Source of the DNA: Onthophagus taurus
Taxonomy: Eukaryota; Arthropoda; Insecta; Coleoptera; Scarabaeidae
Length of the DNA: 64,000 nucleotides
Direction of reading: 5' to 3'
NCBI RefSeq assembly: GCF_036711975.1
Contig: NW_027248941.1
Span: 992,001 to 1,056,000 of the forward strand
Shown here: one piece after another, positions 49,701 to 59,936 of the stretch
Layout: each line of letters opens with the position of its first letter
How positions within the stretch are numbered: position 1 is the first letter of the stretch
Notes under the pieces: model-generated
Seen by the model: the letters and a program-made list of their open reading frames with translations, nothing else
Database searches by the model: none
Told to the model about the DNA's origin: nothing
Translations under genes and position numbers: made by a program

Positions 49701-51790
49701 GGCCGAAACCGGTCTTTTTAGACGTATATCAAAAACGAAGAGGGCTATGAAAATTTGGTTTGCGCCATTGTAAGTTTCACAAAAAAGTAGCTCAGGTTCG
49801 CGAAAACCGCAACTTTCTATCATTCATAATAACTGAGATACCCTGCAAACCCATCGAAATTTGGACCACCTGTATAGGTGGTTCAAATGCGATGTCCCAA
49901 TGGGTTATCTCGGAAACTATAAGAGTTAGACAAAAAATAGCTTAAACGAGTTATGATCTTGTTTTTCGAGAAACTAATTTTTAGGTTTTAGATTTTGAGA
50001 TATTATGACAATTTTCATTTTTTTAAATGGAAACAACCACTGATTATTCGCTTATTAAATTCGTTATTTTTTCCTGATTACAAAAATATGGGGTTAGATA
50101 GGTCTATTTCTTATTGTTTTAGAATAAAGCTAAAAATAAACTTTTTTAAAGTGTCGTCAAAGAAATTAAATTTACAGTTTCCTGTAAATTACGGTACTAT
50201 AACTAAAAATTTAAATAAAATTTAGTTTATTTGCTAATATGTAACATTCGAACATGTTAAACTTTTCGTAATCCATCATAAAAAGCAGGAAACAAATGTT
50301 GCTATATTTATTTGAATTAAAAAAAATATATATATATGAGCGCCATCTATCAATACTTTATTAAGTCATTTAATAATATTAAATATTAATAAAAAATGTG
50401 AAATAATGCAATCTATTCCAACTTTAGTGTAAAACAAATATAAATTAAATGGTTTAACAAATGTATTTGTTTCAAATATCAGAAATATGTTTTTTTTAAA
50501 TTTTTAGTTATAATTTACAGGAAACTGTAAATTCTTGTAAATTATTTTTAGCTTTATTCTAAAACAACAAGAAATATACCTGTCAAATCCTATATTTTCA
50601 ATAATTTGAGCTTATCTATTCTGAGAAGTCTTATATTTTTAGGAGATGAAAACGAAAATCCCATTTATGCCAACATTATCCATTTGTCGCTTAATCAAGT
50701 GATGCATAAAGCGGTCCAATTAATTAATGAATTAAGTACCTTTAATGATGTGATCCTCCCCACATAAGCTTTGAGCAACCTCCGGGTCTAAAAACGTGAC
50801 GAAACTGAATGCGCGGAAAGGTTTTGGGATAAAAACGTCGGTGACTTCGCCGTATTTTCCAAAATACTCTCGTAAATCATCGGCGGTGAGATCTTCCGTG
50901 CAACGTCCAATAAAAACTTTGCATGGAACTTGTTGGATTAAACCCTCCTTAAAAAAGAAATGAAAAAAAATTAATTTTAATAATAAAAATAAAATGACAT
51001 AACCTCAATTATTAAAATTTTTTAAATTTATTTTGAGGTTATGTTATAATTGTCAACATACTTTCGAATTGGGTACTTTAACATCACACCACCGACCGTC
51101 AATCATGTGCCTTTGGGCCAAAACACGCATTTGAGATTCATAAGATGCGAAACGAATGAAACCGAATCCTTTCGATTGGCCAGTTTTAGCGTCTTTTTTA
51201 ACCTTAATTTTTTTTTTAGGGAAAATAAACAAAAAGAAAAATGTTCACGCAGATTCATTTTTGCAATCACTTCTACTTCACCTGTGCCATTAAAACTTCA
51301 CCAAACGTCTCAAAATACTCCCTCAAATTCTGTTCAGCAGTCTTCCACGGTAAACCCAACACAATCAAATCCGTACATCTCAACTTACTCTCAATTCTTT
51401 TAGTTTTCGCGGTTGAATTCTCCAAATTATCATCACTCTTTCTCTTATTCTCTACAAAAAAACACATCAATCTCAACCAAACGCATTTAAACCACACCAG
51501 AAATAAAAAAGATAATTAAAAAATAAAAACTTAAATTTTTAAGTACCTTTAGGGAAAACGCAGTAGAATATTTGTGATCCCCAACCGATTTCGGGGGGCG
51601 GATGTAAACGGCCCTCGCTTAATCTAACACCCCGCATCGCCCTCGAATCGGGGTTTCTGTATTTTAAACCGCAAGAACCCGGAAATTGGGCGGAAAGCGT
51701 GCTGAGAAGGAGCGTTCCGTCATCTTCCGTTGGAAGCTCGATCGGTTCTTCTCCTTCATCCTCGGCTACTTGCAAATATTCAATCGACAT
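46713..51790 (-). CDS. TBPH: TBPH / TDP-43 RNA-binding protein, 7 coding exons
   Basis: A nuclear hnRNP-type protein that binds UG-rich RNA and controls splicing and its own mRNA. Exons in coding order: 51547-51790, 51282-51451, 51062-51202, 50740-50947, 47434-47661, 46937-47146 and 46713-46858. Phases close to 448 aa, between the human (414) and fly lengths. The N-terminal oligomerisation domain (1-82) has [18 protein letters not shown] and [15 protein letters not shown]1 (about 100-180) shows [20 protein letters not shown] and [16 protein letters not shown]2 (about 190-255) shows [20 protein letters not shown] and RAFSFVTF. The C-terminal half is Gly/Asn/Gln-rich ([17 protein letters not shown]), ending in [12 protein letters not shown]. 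The start was set at 51790 because the N-terminus there matches the family; an in-frame upstream ATG exists. The 3-kb intron 47662-50739 is repeat-rich. Confidence 0.96.
47750..48770. repeat. dispersed foldback family copy in the TBPH intron, with hairpin
   Basis: Arms with CAGATGGCGCTATCTC (about 47871) and TAGATGGCGCTATCTCCTAT (about 48655) surround the GC-rich hairpin 48234-48371. AAACGTCAAAAAATGTCATT on the left mirrors CAAATGACACTTTTTTGACG on the right. It is the same family as 43990-45240. Confidence 0.85.
48780..49440. repeat. copy of the 422-bp ACLY-intron repeat family
   Basis: It shares ATGAGTCCAAAC, CACTTCCGGTTTGAAACGTC and ATTGAAGATAAACATGTCGT with the array at 25707-29457. Units are truncated and rearranged. 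It lies in the TBPH intron directly after the hairpin family. Confidence 0.8.
50091..50589. mobile_element. about 500-bp inverted-repeat element in the TBPH intron
   Basis: TTGTTTTAGAATAAAGCTAA near 50117 mirrors TTAGCTTTATTCTAAAACAA near 50548. AATTTACAGTTTCCTGTAAA near 50168 mirrors the same short palindrome near 50512. The interior holds AGCGCCATCTATC (50340), the reverse of TAGATGGCGCT. It is non-coding. Confidence 0.75.
50642..50767 (+). other. exon-like open frame antisense to TBPH exon 4, unassigned
   Basis: A good acceptor (TTATATTTTTAG, ending 50641) is followed by 41 codons reading [20 protein letters not shown] then [13 protein letters not shown] donor-like GTACCT lies at about 50736 and the stop is at 50765. 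The composition looks protein-like, yet the frame overlaps the TBPH exon 4 end on the other strand. It may be chance or a captured exon. I do not recognise it. Confidence 0.3.
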
Positions 51791-52480
51791 TTTCACACCG
51801 GACTCACACACACACGGAATTGGGGCCCTAAAATAATCCCCGGCAAATTCACATACACTTTTTATACAAAATGGCGGACTAGCTTGGTTGATAAGAAAAC
51901 GTTTAAACGTCAAATGTCAAAAATTATGCAACAACTAAAATTAATTACAATAACATTTCAAATTAATCCGATCGATAATTTCAATCAAAATCGAAATTTA
52001 TTAGTAATTAATAAATAAGTAGAGTTAAAAATTATTAATAAAAATAATTTTTTTTATTAAAGAAATTTTGGTTCTAAAAACGAGATGGCGCCACTTTTAT
52101 TTTTGTTAAATGTCAATTAGGATTAGTTCGTTTTTATAACAATTTATAAAATTTAAATTAATTTAGTTTATTATAGTTATTATAATTGGATCGCGTTATA
52201 CATCACTTAACTAAGCGATAAATCAAAATTCTCAGAATAGATAAGCTCAAACTATTGAAAATTGTTTGGTGCTTGTCCATTTTTATCACAGAACACTGAT
52301 GGCAGCTATCACAAGATTATACAGGATGTTTTTTTAAGTTGTAGCACACAAATACTAGAATCAAAATGATGAGTAAATAATGTAGAGTTTGATTTTGTAC
52401 TTTTAAACTGGTTTTTATTTTATATAGAATTTAAATCTAACCAGTTTTGGCCATCTTCAGAGACTCTACAAATGGTTGGT
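51791..52480. promoter_or_regulatory. TBPH promoter region and upstream spacer
   Basis: Upstream of the TBPH start lie the 5′ UTR and then AT-rich sequence. GAGATGGCGCC at 52082 and a TGTCAA nearby match the promoter-associated motif pair seen at other genes. ATACAGGATG near 52320 is an element-tip remnant. No other gene is seen. Confidence 0.45.
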
Positions 52481-52489
52481 ATTAATTTT

Positions 52490-53490
52490 TAAAAATTAAA
52501 TTGCTATCTTCATTGTTGCTAACTTCGGGTTTATTGTTTTTTATTCTAATTTATTTGTTTTTTGAGATAAGTGCGTCATCTTTGGACTTATTTTAAAGGA
52601 TTTTTTATAAAGTTGACAAATATGTCAAAATTAAAAGTTGAAAGATCGAACTTTTTGTTTTTTTGAGATAAATGTGTCAAGTTTGGACTCATTTTAAAGG
52701 TTTTTTTTTAATGAAGATTACGAATATAATAATAAAATTAAAGCGTCTTTGACGCACGATATAACCTCAAATTTTCTAGTTTTAGTTTTATTTTTAACGC
52801 AAAATAAGTTAAATAAACTTTAAAAATGTCGCTTTAAGACGCACAGGAGATAGCGCCATCTACCGATAAAGCCTTAAAATATACGTATGTAACTATCTTC
52901 TCATCATGTCAAATATTTTAACCTAATTTAGAACCACGAATTACTATTTGATTTTCTTTATAACGTAAAACGTATACGAGTGACTAAAACGAGCTTCTAT
53001 GTCGCAAATTTCTTTTTAGTTTTAAATCAAAAACTGAGTGAGTTAAATTTTTTTTAATGAAACGTCAAAAAAGTGTCATTTGAAAAAGTGAGGTTAGGTT
53101 GTGTTTGAAAAGTGTGTTTAAGAATCCTCAACATCATTTTCGAGTATCAACACGGCCGTTTTCGAAGACATCGGCCGCCCCCGGGCGCTAAAACATTGAG
53201 AACCTTCAGTTGGATTTCTACTCGTATTTGTGAGAATGAACATTTCGTGTTCTCGGGGGCGGCCGATGTCTTCGAAAACGGCCGTGTTAGGTTAAAACTG
53301 TGCTGGAAAATGTGTTATTTTTGTTCGCCCCAACCTCACTTTTCCAATTAATTTGTCCATTTGTCTATTATATGATAACTAACTTCAGGTTTAAAATGTC
53401 AACCTCAATTTTGACATATTTGTAATCTTCTCTAAAGACTCACGGCTAAACCCGAAACTTTCTAATTCTAGGTCTAGTGTTAGTTCTAGT
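52490..53490. repeat. inverted composite of the 422-bp and hairpin repeat families
   Basis: 52490-52760 and 53345-53490 match the 422-bp family in reverse, ending in TCTAGTGTTAGTTCTAGTTT, the same tip as the ACLY element. Between them, 52770-53345 is the dispersed foldback family with GCGCCATCTACCGATAAAGC (about 52853) and the hairpin 53150-53287. The order suggests the foldback element inserted into a 422-bp-family element. Confidence 0.8.
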
Positions 53491-53499
53491 TTCTTATCT

Positions 53500-54370
53500 T
53501 ATGTTAATTAGTGCTATCTAAACTTCAAAATTACATATGTTCCTTTTAAAACGTCAAAATGACATTTATTATTGCAAACATGACATTTTGAGGTTGACAT
53601 GTTATAAACCTTCAAAATGAAATGTTCCACTTTAACGTTGAAGACGTTTTTAACTAATTTTTAGTAATAATAAGTCGAAATTGATAAATTAAGCGATTTT
53701 CGAAACGGTTATTACGAAAATTTTGATTTTTATTTGGTTGGGGGAATTTTTTGGGTTGGTATTAATTTTTTTCTCGACTAACTTTGAGGTTAAATTTGAC
53801 ATTTAGAGGTTAAATAAAATAAATTCTTTAATTTCGTATTTTGAATCATTTTAACGCATTTTTATGTTCTAATTTATATAAAAAAAAGTCATTTTTTATT
53901 CCTTCCTTACCTTTATTTATTATATTTATGATTTGTATTAATTTTTTGAATATTATCGGGCCGATAAACACAAAAAATAATAACAAATTGTAAGTACTTT
54001 TGTGATATATGATATAAAGATAAGTTTTTAATTATTTATGTTTCAGTTAATGTGGTGCTGTTGGAGAATCCAATATTTACAAAGAAAGAATCCAAAACTT
54101 CATCTTCGAGATTACCGTGGAGATAATCGCCACTAAATAAAGCGTACAATAATATCTATAAGGTAAGCTTTTTGTACATAACATGTAATTTATATACATT
54201 AACATATAAAATATAAATCAACCAAAAGTAGAACTTTAACCTCAAATTAATTAATTAATCGACACATAGATGTCGCCACTTACTAAAAACTTGAAATTGT
54301 CAAATCTTGCAAAGGGCGTTGAGGTTATGTTAAAACGTAATAACAAACTGATAATAGAAAAGGGCCCCAC
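53500..54370. other. upstream region of Pam16 with a spliced leader-like exon
   Basis: Donor AAATT/GTAAGT near 53990, acceptor TTTCAG at 54041-54046 and donor AAG/GTAAGC near 54166 define a small exon. It holds a 28-codon ORF (54050-54136) beginning MWCCWRIQYLQRK; another frame reads VVLLENPIFTKKES. It could be a 5′ leader of Pam16 or an unrelated transcript. TAGATGTCGCC lies at 54267, about 100 bp before the Pam16 ATG. Confidence 0.35.
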
Positions 54371-54739
54371 ATGGCGAAATATATAGCTCAATTAATAGTA
54401 GCGGGTTCGCAAGTGATAGGTAGAGCGTTCGCTAGGGCCGTAAAAGAGGAAATAGCCGCATCGCAAGACGCCGCAAAGAGGTTAGGTAATAATAAAACGA
54501 GAGCCGAACGACTAAACAACACGAAAACGGGGCTTTCGCTCGAAGAGGCCAAACAAATTTTGAATATTGATAAATTGGATGTGGAGGAAATTAATAAACG
54601 TTACGATCACCTATTTAAAGTTAACGATAAAGGAAGTGGGGGATCGTTTTATATACAATCGAAAATCGTGAGAGCCAAAGAACGAATCGATATGGAATTT
54701 AACGCGACGAAAGCATCGGAAGATCCGCCTAAAGTGTAA
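54371..54739 (+). CDS. blp: Pam16 / Magmas / Tim16 mitochondrial import motor subunit
   Basis: A J-like protein of the TIM23 import motor in the mitochondrial inner membrane. It pairs with Pam14 (DnaJC19) and restrains it. Single coding exon, 122 aa, the usual length. The N-terminus MAKYIAQLIVAGSQVIGRAF is the membrane-associated segment. The J-like part (about 55-105) has LSLEEAKQILNIDKLDVEEI and KRYDHLFKVNDKGSGGSFYI, and lacks the HPD motif, as expected for Pam16. It is followed by QSKIVRAKERIDMEF. It converges on the CISD3-like gene, with only about 113 bp between the stop codons, so the 3′ UTRs probably overlap. The fly orthologue is black pearl. Confidence 0.95.
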   Translation: MAKYIAQLIVAGSQVIGRAFARAVKEEIAASQDAAKRLGNNKTRAERLNNTKTGLSLEEAKQILNIDKLDVEEINKRYDHLFKVNDKGSGGSFYIQSKIVRAKERIDMEFNATKASEDPPKV

Positions 54740-54852
54740 AAGTTAATTTTAGTTGTGTAGATGAAGAATGTGTAATTAATTAGAAAAGATAATTAAATTT
54801 ATTCGTTTTATTTGTTAATTAATTTTTATCTAAACTTTGTTACATAAAAGTT

Positions 54853-55426
54853 TCATTTTATTGTCGATGTAGCTTCTTGAACAGCCTTCGTTTTGTGCGT
54901 CCCATCACAAAACGGTCTATTATTAGTTTGTTTACAATTACACAACCAATAATCTTTCGTTTTTTCAACTTGGAACCGAATCGGCCTAAAATCATTTTTT
55001 ACAATTTCAAGGATAACAATTTTTTATCTTACTTTTGTTTGATTTTTAATTGGGGAATCTTATGGGTCCCATCGCATAAAGGCTGATTCTTCGACCTCCC
55101 ACACAAACACCACGAATATTTCTTTTCTATCAAAATCATAAAGAAAAAGCATGTTTTACGTATTATCATTATAAAGTGATTTACCAGTTTCTAAACGCAT
55201 TTTAAAAGGTTTTTTGTCATAAACTATCCCATTTTCTGGTTGTTTATCGGCGGAAATAACCCCGGTTAAAACGTTTTTGGGAATATTAGCTTCGTTTGAG
55301 AAGTTAACCTAAAAAAAAGTGAGGTTAAGTTTACCTTGATTTAAGAAAATCGATTTTATAACCGACTTTTTGTGTTCTAAGGATGTTAATTAAGACCCTT
55401 TGGGTAATGATACTTCGTAAAACCAT
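54853..55426 (-). CDS. CISD3-type mitochondrial protein with two CDGSH iron-sulfur domains
   Basis: Binds two 2Fe-2S clusters in the mitochondrial matrix. Exons: a first exon with ATG at 55424-55426, then 55185-55308, 55033-55126 and 54853-54985 (stop 54853-54855). The first exon reads MVLRSIITQRVLINILRTQK, basic and amphipathic like a mitochondrial presequence. The first CDGSH motif is CLCGRSKNQPLCDGTHK and the second is CNCKQTNNRPFCDGTHK; both keep the C-x-C...CDG-x-H ligands. The last three exons join in phase. Joining exon 1 at the strong donor 55333-55334 leaves a 26-nt gap and the wrong frame; using GTCGGT at about 55366 gives a 58-nt intron in phase, so that junction is uncertain. It is divergent from SPAG6, with its 5′ part copied in three further tandem units. 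Confidence 0.85.
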
Positions 55427-55772
55427 AATTATTAATTACAATTTGATTAAACGGTGAGAAATTATTAATAATGTTCGGTTCAAAGTTGATTAATTAAACT
55501 TTGATTATTAACCGATAGGTGGCGCTGAATTATTATTATTTTTTTTTAACTAAAATTAATTTTGTCAATTAATTTTTTTAAATATTAATTAATTGATTTA
55601 AAAAAAATCTTTTTTATTTATATTCTTTTAAATTAATATTCTTTTATATTTATATTTTCTTTCAATTTATTTATAGCTTTAGTAACTATCTCATAGGTGG
55701 CGTTACAAAAGAAATTAATCCGTCAAATGTCAAGTTTGAAAAGTTTAAAAAAATCTAATTTTTCTCGTTGAA

Positions 55773-55870
55773 ATGACCTCGAGGTCGATTTTGCAAGTTT
55801 TCGATCAATACCAAAAGGCTCGCATTGCTTTCGTACAAACGGTGGCAGATTTGGCGATTCGGCCTAAAAT
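55773..55870 (+). pseudogene. orphan SPAG6 exon 1, copy 1
   Basis: ATG at 55773 followed by the intact reading TSRSILQVFDQYQKARIAFV, then fused at the TCGGCCT breakpoint to antisense CISD3 intron sequence. There is no splice donor at the normal site, so it cannot join SPAG6 exon 2. Its promoter is still present. Confidence 0.85.
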
Positions 55871-56647
55871 AATTTTTTACAATTTCAACAATAACAATTT
55901 GTTATCTTATTTTGTTTGATTTTTAATTGTGGGATCTTATGGGTCCCATCGCATAAAGGCTGATTCTTCGACCGCCCACACAAACACCACGAATATTTCT
56001 TTTCTATCAAAATCATAAAGAAAAAGCATGTTTTACGTATTATCATTATAAAGTGATTTACCAGTTTCTAAACGCATTTTAAAAGGTTTTTTTGTCATAA
56101 ACTATCCCATTTTCTGGTTGTTTATCGGCGGAAATAACCCCGGTTAAAACGTTTTTGGGAATATTAGCTTCGTTTGAGAAGTTAACCTAAAAAAAAGTGA
56201 GGTTATGTTTACCTTGATTTAAGAAAATCGATTTTATAACCGACTTTTTGTGTTCTAAGGATGTTAATTAAGACCCTTTTGGTAATGATACTTCGTAAAA
56301 CCATAATTATTAATTACAAATTGATTAAACGGTGAGAAATTATTAATAATGTTCGGTTCAAAGTTGATTAATTAAACTTTGATTATTAACCGATAGGTGG
56401 CGCTGAATTATTATTTTTTTTTAACTAAAATTAATTTTGTTAATTAATTTTTTTAAATATTAATTAATTGATTTAAAAAAAAATCTTTTTTATTTATATT
56501 CTTTTAAATTAATATTCTTTTATGTTTATATTTTCTTTCAATTTATTTATAGCTTTAGTAACTATCTCATAGGTGGCGTTACAAAAGAAATTAATCCGTC
56601 AAATGTCAAGTTTGAAAAGTTTAAAAAACCTAATTTTTCTCATTGAA

Positions 56648-56839
56648 ATGACTTCGAGGTGGATTTTGTACCTTTTCGATCAATACCAAAAGGCTCGCAT
56701 TGCTTTCGTACAAATGGTGGCAGATTTGGGGATTCGTCCAAAAATCATTTTTTACAATTTCAACAATAACAATTTGTTATCTTATTTTTGTTTGATTTTT
56801 AATTGTGGGATCTTATGGGTCCCATCGCATAAAGGCTGA
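56648..56839 (+). pseudogene. orphan SPAG6 exon 1, copy 2 (decayed)
   Basis: ATG at 56648 followed by TSRWILYLFDQYQKARIAFV, with several replacements relative to SPAG6 (Ser to Trp, Gln-Val to Tyr-Leu). It is the most diverged of the copies. It then reads into antisense CISD3 sequence and stops. Confidence 0.85.
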
Positions 56840-57522
56840 TTCTTCGACCGCCCACACAAACACCACGAATATTTCTTTTCTATCAAAATCATAAAGAAAA
56901 AGCATGTTTTACGTATTATCATTATAAAGTGATTTACCAGTTTCTAAACGCATTTTAAAAGGCTTTTTGTCATAAACTATCCCATTTTCTGGTTGTTTAT
57001 CGGCGGAAATAACCCCGGTTAAAACGTTTTTGGGAATATTGGCTTCGTTTGAGAAGTTAACCTAAAAAAAATGAGGTTATGTTTACCTTGATTTAAGAAA
57101 ATCGATTTTATAACCAACTTTTTGTGTTCTAAGGATGCTAATTAAGACCCTTTTGGTAATGATACTTCGTAAAACCATAATTATTAATTACAAATTGATT
57201 AAACGGTGAGAAATTATTAATAATGTTCGGCTCAAAGTTGATTAATTAAACTTTGATTATTAACCGATAGGTGGCGCTGAATTATTATTATTTTTTTTTT
57301 AACTAAAATTAATTTTATTAATTAATTTTTTTAAATACTAATTGATTTAAAAAAAAATCGTTTTTTATTTTATTCTTTTAAATTAATATTCTTTTATATT
57401 TATATTTTCTTTCAATTTATTTATAGCTTTAGTAACTATCTCATAGGTGGCGTTACAAAAGAAATTAATCCGTCAAATGTCAAGTTTGAAAAGTTTTAAA
57501 AAATCTAATTTTTCTCGTTGAA

Positions 57523-57714
57523 ATGACCTCGAGGTCGATTTTGCAAGTTTTCGATCAATACCAAAAGGCTCGCATTGCTTTCGTACAAACGGTGGCAGAT
57601 TTGGCGATTCGTCCTAAAATCATTTTTTACAATTTCAACAATAACAATTTGTTATCTTATTTTTGTTTGATTTTTAATTGTGGGATCTTATGGGTCCCAT
57701 CGCATAAAGGCTGA
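57523..57714 (+). pseudogene. orphan SPAG6 exon 1, copy 3, chimeric ORF
   Basis: A 63-codon open frame: SPAG6 exon 1 (TSRSILQVFDQYQKARIAFV) continuing into antisense CISD3 intron and exon, ending WVPSHKG. The first part is intact. It would be translated only if the duplicated promoter is active. Confidence 0.8.
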
Positions 57715-58408
57715 TTCTTCGACCTCCCACACAAACACCACGAATATTTCTTTTCTATCAAAATCATAAAGAAAAAGCATGTTTTACGTATTATTATTAT
57801 AAAGTGATTTACCAGTTTCTAAACGCATTTTAAAAGGTTTTTTGTCATAAACTATCCCATTTTCTGGTTGTTTATCGGCTGAAATAACCCCGGTTAAAAC
57901 GTTTTTGGGAATATTAGCTTCGTTTGAGAAGTTAACCTAAAAAAAAATGAGGTTATGTTTACCTTGATTTAAGAAAATCGATTTTATAACCGACTTTTTG
58001 TGTTCTAAGGATGTTAATTAAGACCCTTTTGGTAATGATACTTCGTAAAACCATAATTATTAATTACAAATTGATTAAACGTTGAGAAATTATTAATAAC
58101 GTTCGGTTCAAAGTTGATTAATTAAACTTTGAGTATTAACCGATAGGTGGCGCTGAATTATTATTTTTTTTTTAACTAAAATTAATTTTATTAATTAATT
58201 TTATTAATTAATTTTTTTAAATACTAATTGATTTAAAAAAAAAATCCTTTTTTTTATATTCTTTTAAATTAATATTCTTTTATATTTATATTTTATTTCA
58301 ATTTATTTATAGCTTTAGTAACTATCTCATAGGTGGCGTTACAAAAGAAATTAATCCGTCAAATGTCAAGTTTGAAAAGTTTTAAAAAATCTAATTTTTC
58401 TCGTTGAA

Positions 58409-59936
58409 ATGACCTCGAGGTCGATTTTGCAAGTTTTCGATCAATACCAAAAGGCTCGCATTGCTTTTGTACAAACGGTGGCGGATTTGGCGATTCGGCC
58501 TCAAAACGTTGAAATTTTAAATCAGGCTCGGGTTATAGGTGAGGTTATGTCCAATTTTTACATTATAATAACTTAAAAATTTAATTTTAGATTTACTTCG
58601 GCCGTTAATCTCGGATATTTGCATGCAAATCCAGCAATGCGCAATTATAGCTTTGGGGCGGTTAGTTAATCATGACCCGAAAATCGCCCAACAGATTTTA
58701 AACCAAGATTTTTTGCCGGTTTTAATCCACGATCTTGACAAACAAAATGTAAGTTATAATTAATTTCTTTATAAATATTTTTTTTTATTTTAATTTTAGA
58801 AATACCACAAAAAGGCTGTTCTTTTTGTGTTACGCTCGCTTTGCAAACATGACGCAAATATGGCTATGGCTGTGGTTACTTCTGGAGGTCTTGAGGCGTT
58901 AATAATTTGTTTGGAGGATTTTGAGCCTATGGTGAAAGAAAACGCAGCTTGGGCGTTGGGTTACATTGCAAGGGGCAGTCCGAGTTTAGCCCAAAGCGTC
59001 GTCGACACAGGGGCTTTACCATTATTGGTGCTTTGCCTCCAAGAGCCAGAGATAACCTTGAAGCAAATTGGGGCGAGTTCTCTCTCTGATATTGCAAAGC
59101 ACTCAATTGAGCTTGCGCAAAGTGTCGTTGATGCAGGGGCGGTACCCCATTTTGCTAAAAATTTAAATAATCCTGATGAGAAATTAAAAAAACAAGTATT
59201 GCATGGATTAAGTAATTAAAGCTTATTATTTTATTATGGGTTATTTAAAATTTTTTATTTAAGGTTGTATTGCAAAGCATTCGAATGATTTAGCAGAAGT
59301 TGTAGTTGAAGCAGAGATTTTCCCAAACGTTTTAATTCATATGGCGCATGCTTGCCCGGCTGTAAGAAAAAACGCAGCTTGTTTAGTGCGAGATGTTGTA
59401 AAGCACTCGTTGGAGCTAACCCAATTGGTGGTCAACACCGGGGGAATTGGAGCTGTTATTGAGTACATGGCCCAAAGCCTCGAGGAGTCTAAAGTCCCTT
59501 GCATCACAGCTTGCGGATACATTTCTGGTTAATCATTTTTATTTTGCATTAAATAAATAAATTAAAACAATTTTTTGTTCCATTAGGACATTCTGATCTC
59601 TTAGCAATGTCTGTGATTGGTTGTCAAGGTGTCATCCAATTAAAAACGATTTTGGATGAAAGCGAGGATGATGCCACTTTGTGCGTTACGGCTTGGGCTT
59701 TGGGGCAAATTGGAAAACATAGCCCGGAGCATTCCAAAGCTGTGGCAGCTGCCGGCGTTTTCCCGAAACTCCTCAGTTTGTATTTAGCTTACAATTCCTC
59801 CGAGGATTTAAAGTACAAGTGTAAAGTTGCGTTAAAACAATGCCTACAAAAATGCTTGATGCTTTCCGCTTTGGAACCCCTTCTCAACGATTGCCCCAAG
59901 AACATTTTAAAATACGTTTTGGGACAATTCAGTAAG
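58409..59936 (+). CDS. SPAG6 axonemal armadillo-repeat protein (3′ end not found)
   Basis: A central-apparatus protein of motile cilia and sperm flagella. Exons 58409-58538, 58591-58748, 58800-59211, 59264-59527 and 59587-59936 (or 59945) give 438 codons in phase. The N-terminus is TSRSILQVFDQYQKARIAFV. Armadillo repeats run throughout: CMQIQQCAIIALGRLVNHDP, ENAAWALGYIARGSPSLAQS, EITLKQIGASSLSDIAKHS, VVVEAEIFPNVLIHMAHACP and VTAWALGQIGKHSPEHSKAV. The sequence reaches ILKYVLGQFSK, equivalent to about residue 438 of the roughly 509-residue vertebrate protein. If unspliced it would end in an unrelated VSKVISLIDRWR and stop at 59975. The last 70 or so residues should lie in another exon, which I could not find here. 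The upstream promoter is the fourth tandem unit. Confidence 0.93.

Larger units (their letters stand above)
55860..58085 (-). pseudogene. three truncated CISD3 copies (first three exons only)
   Basis: Copies lie at about 55905-56300, 56780-57180 and 57655-58055. Each has the CLCGRSKNQPLCDGTHK-coding exon, the preceding exon and the presequence exon, but lacks the last exon with the second CDGSH motif. They are almost identical to the functional gene (one CTCCCA/CGCCCA type change and a few indels), so the duplication is recent or gene conversion is active. Confidence 0.88.
54981..58501. repeat. four tandem units (about 880 bp) of the CISD3/SPAG6 divergent promoter
   Basis: Units begin at TCGGCCT or its variants: 54981, 55859, 56734 and 57609, with the series ending at 58495 (periods 878, 875, 875 and 886 bp). 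Each runs from the CISD3 last-intron acceptor, backwards through its first three exons, across the shared promoter (TAGGTGGCGCT and TAGGTGGCGTT), to SPAG6 exon 1. The TCGGCCT shared by CISD3 (54981) and SPAG6 exon 1 (58495) is the likely microhomology. Only the outer ends join complete genes: CISD3 at the left, SPAG6 at the right. Confidence 0.95.

Noticed and set aside
51791..51913. Upstream in-frame extension of TBPH (ATG at 51913)
   Set aside because: The family N-terminus begins at the 51790 ATG; the upstream residues (Cys/Phe-rich) resemble translated 5′ UTR.
54877..55086. Plus-strand ORF across the CISD3 exons
   Set aside because: A shadow of the CISD3 coding exons on the other strand; the CDGSH motifs fix the minus strand as coding.
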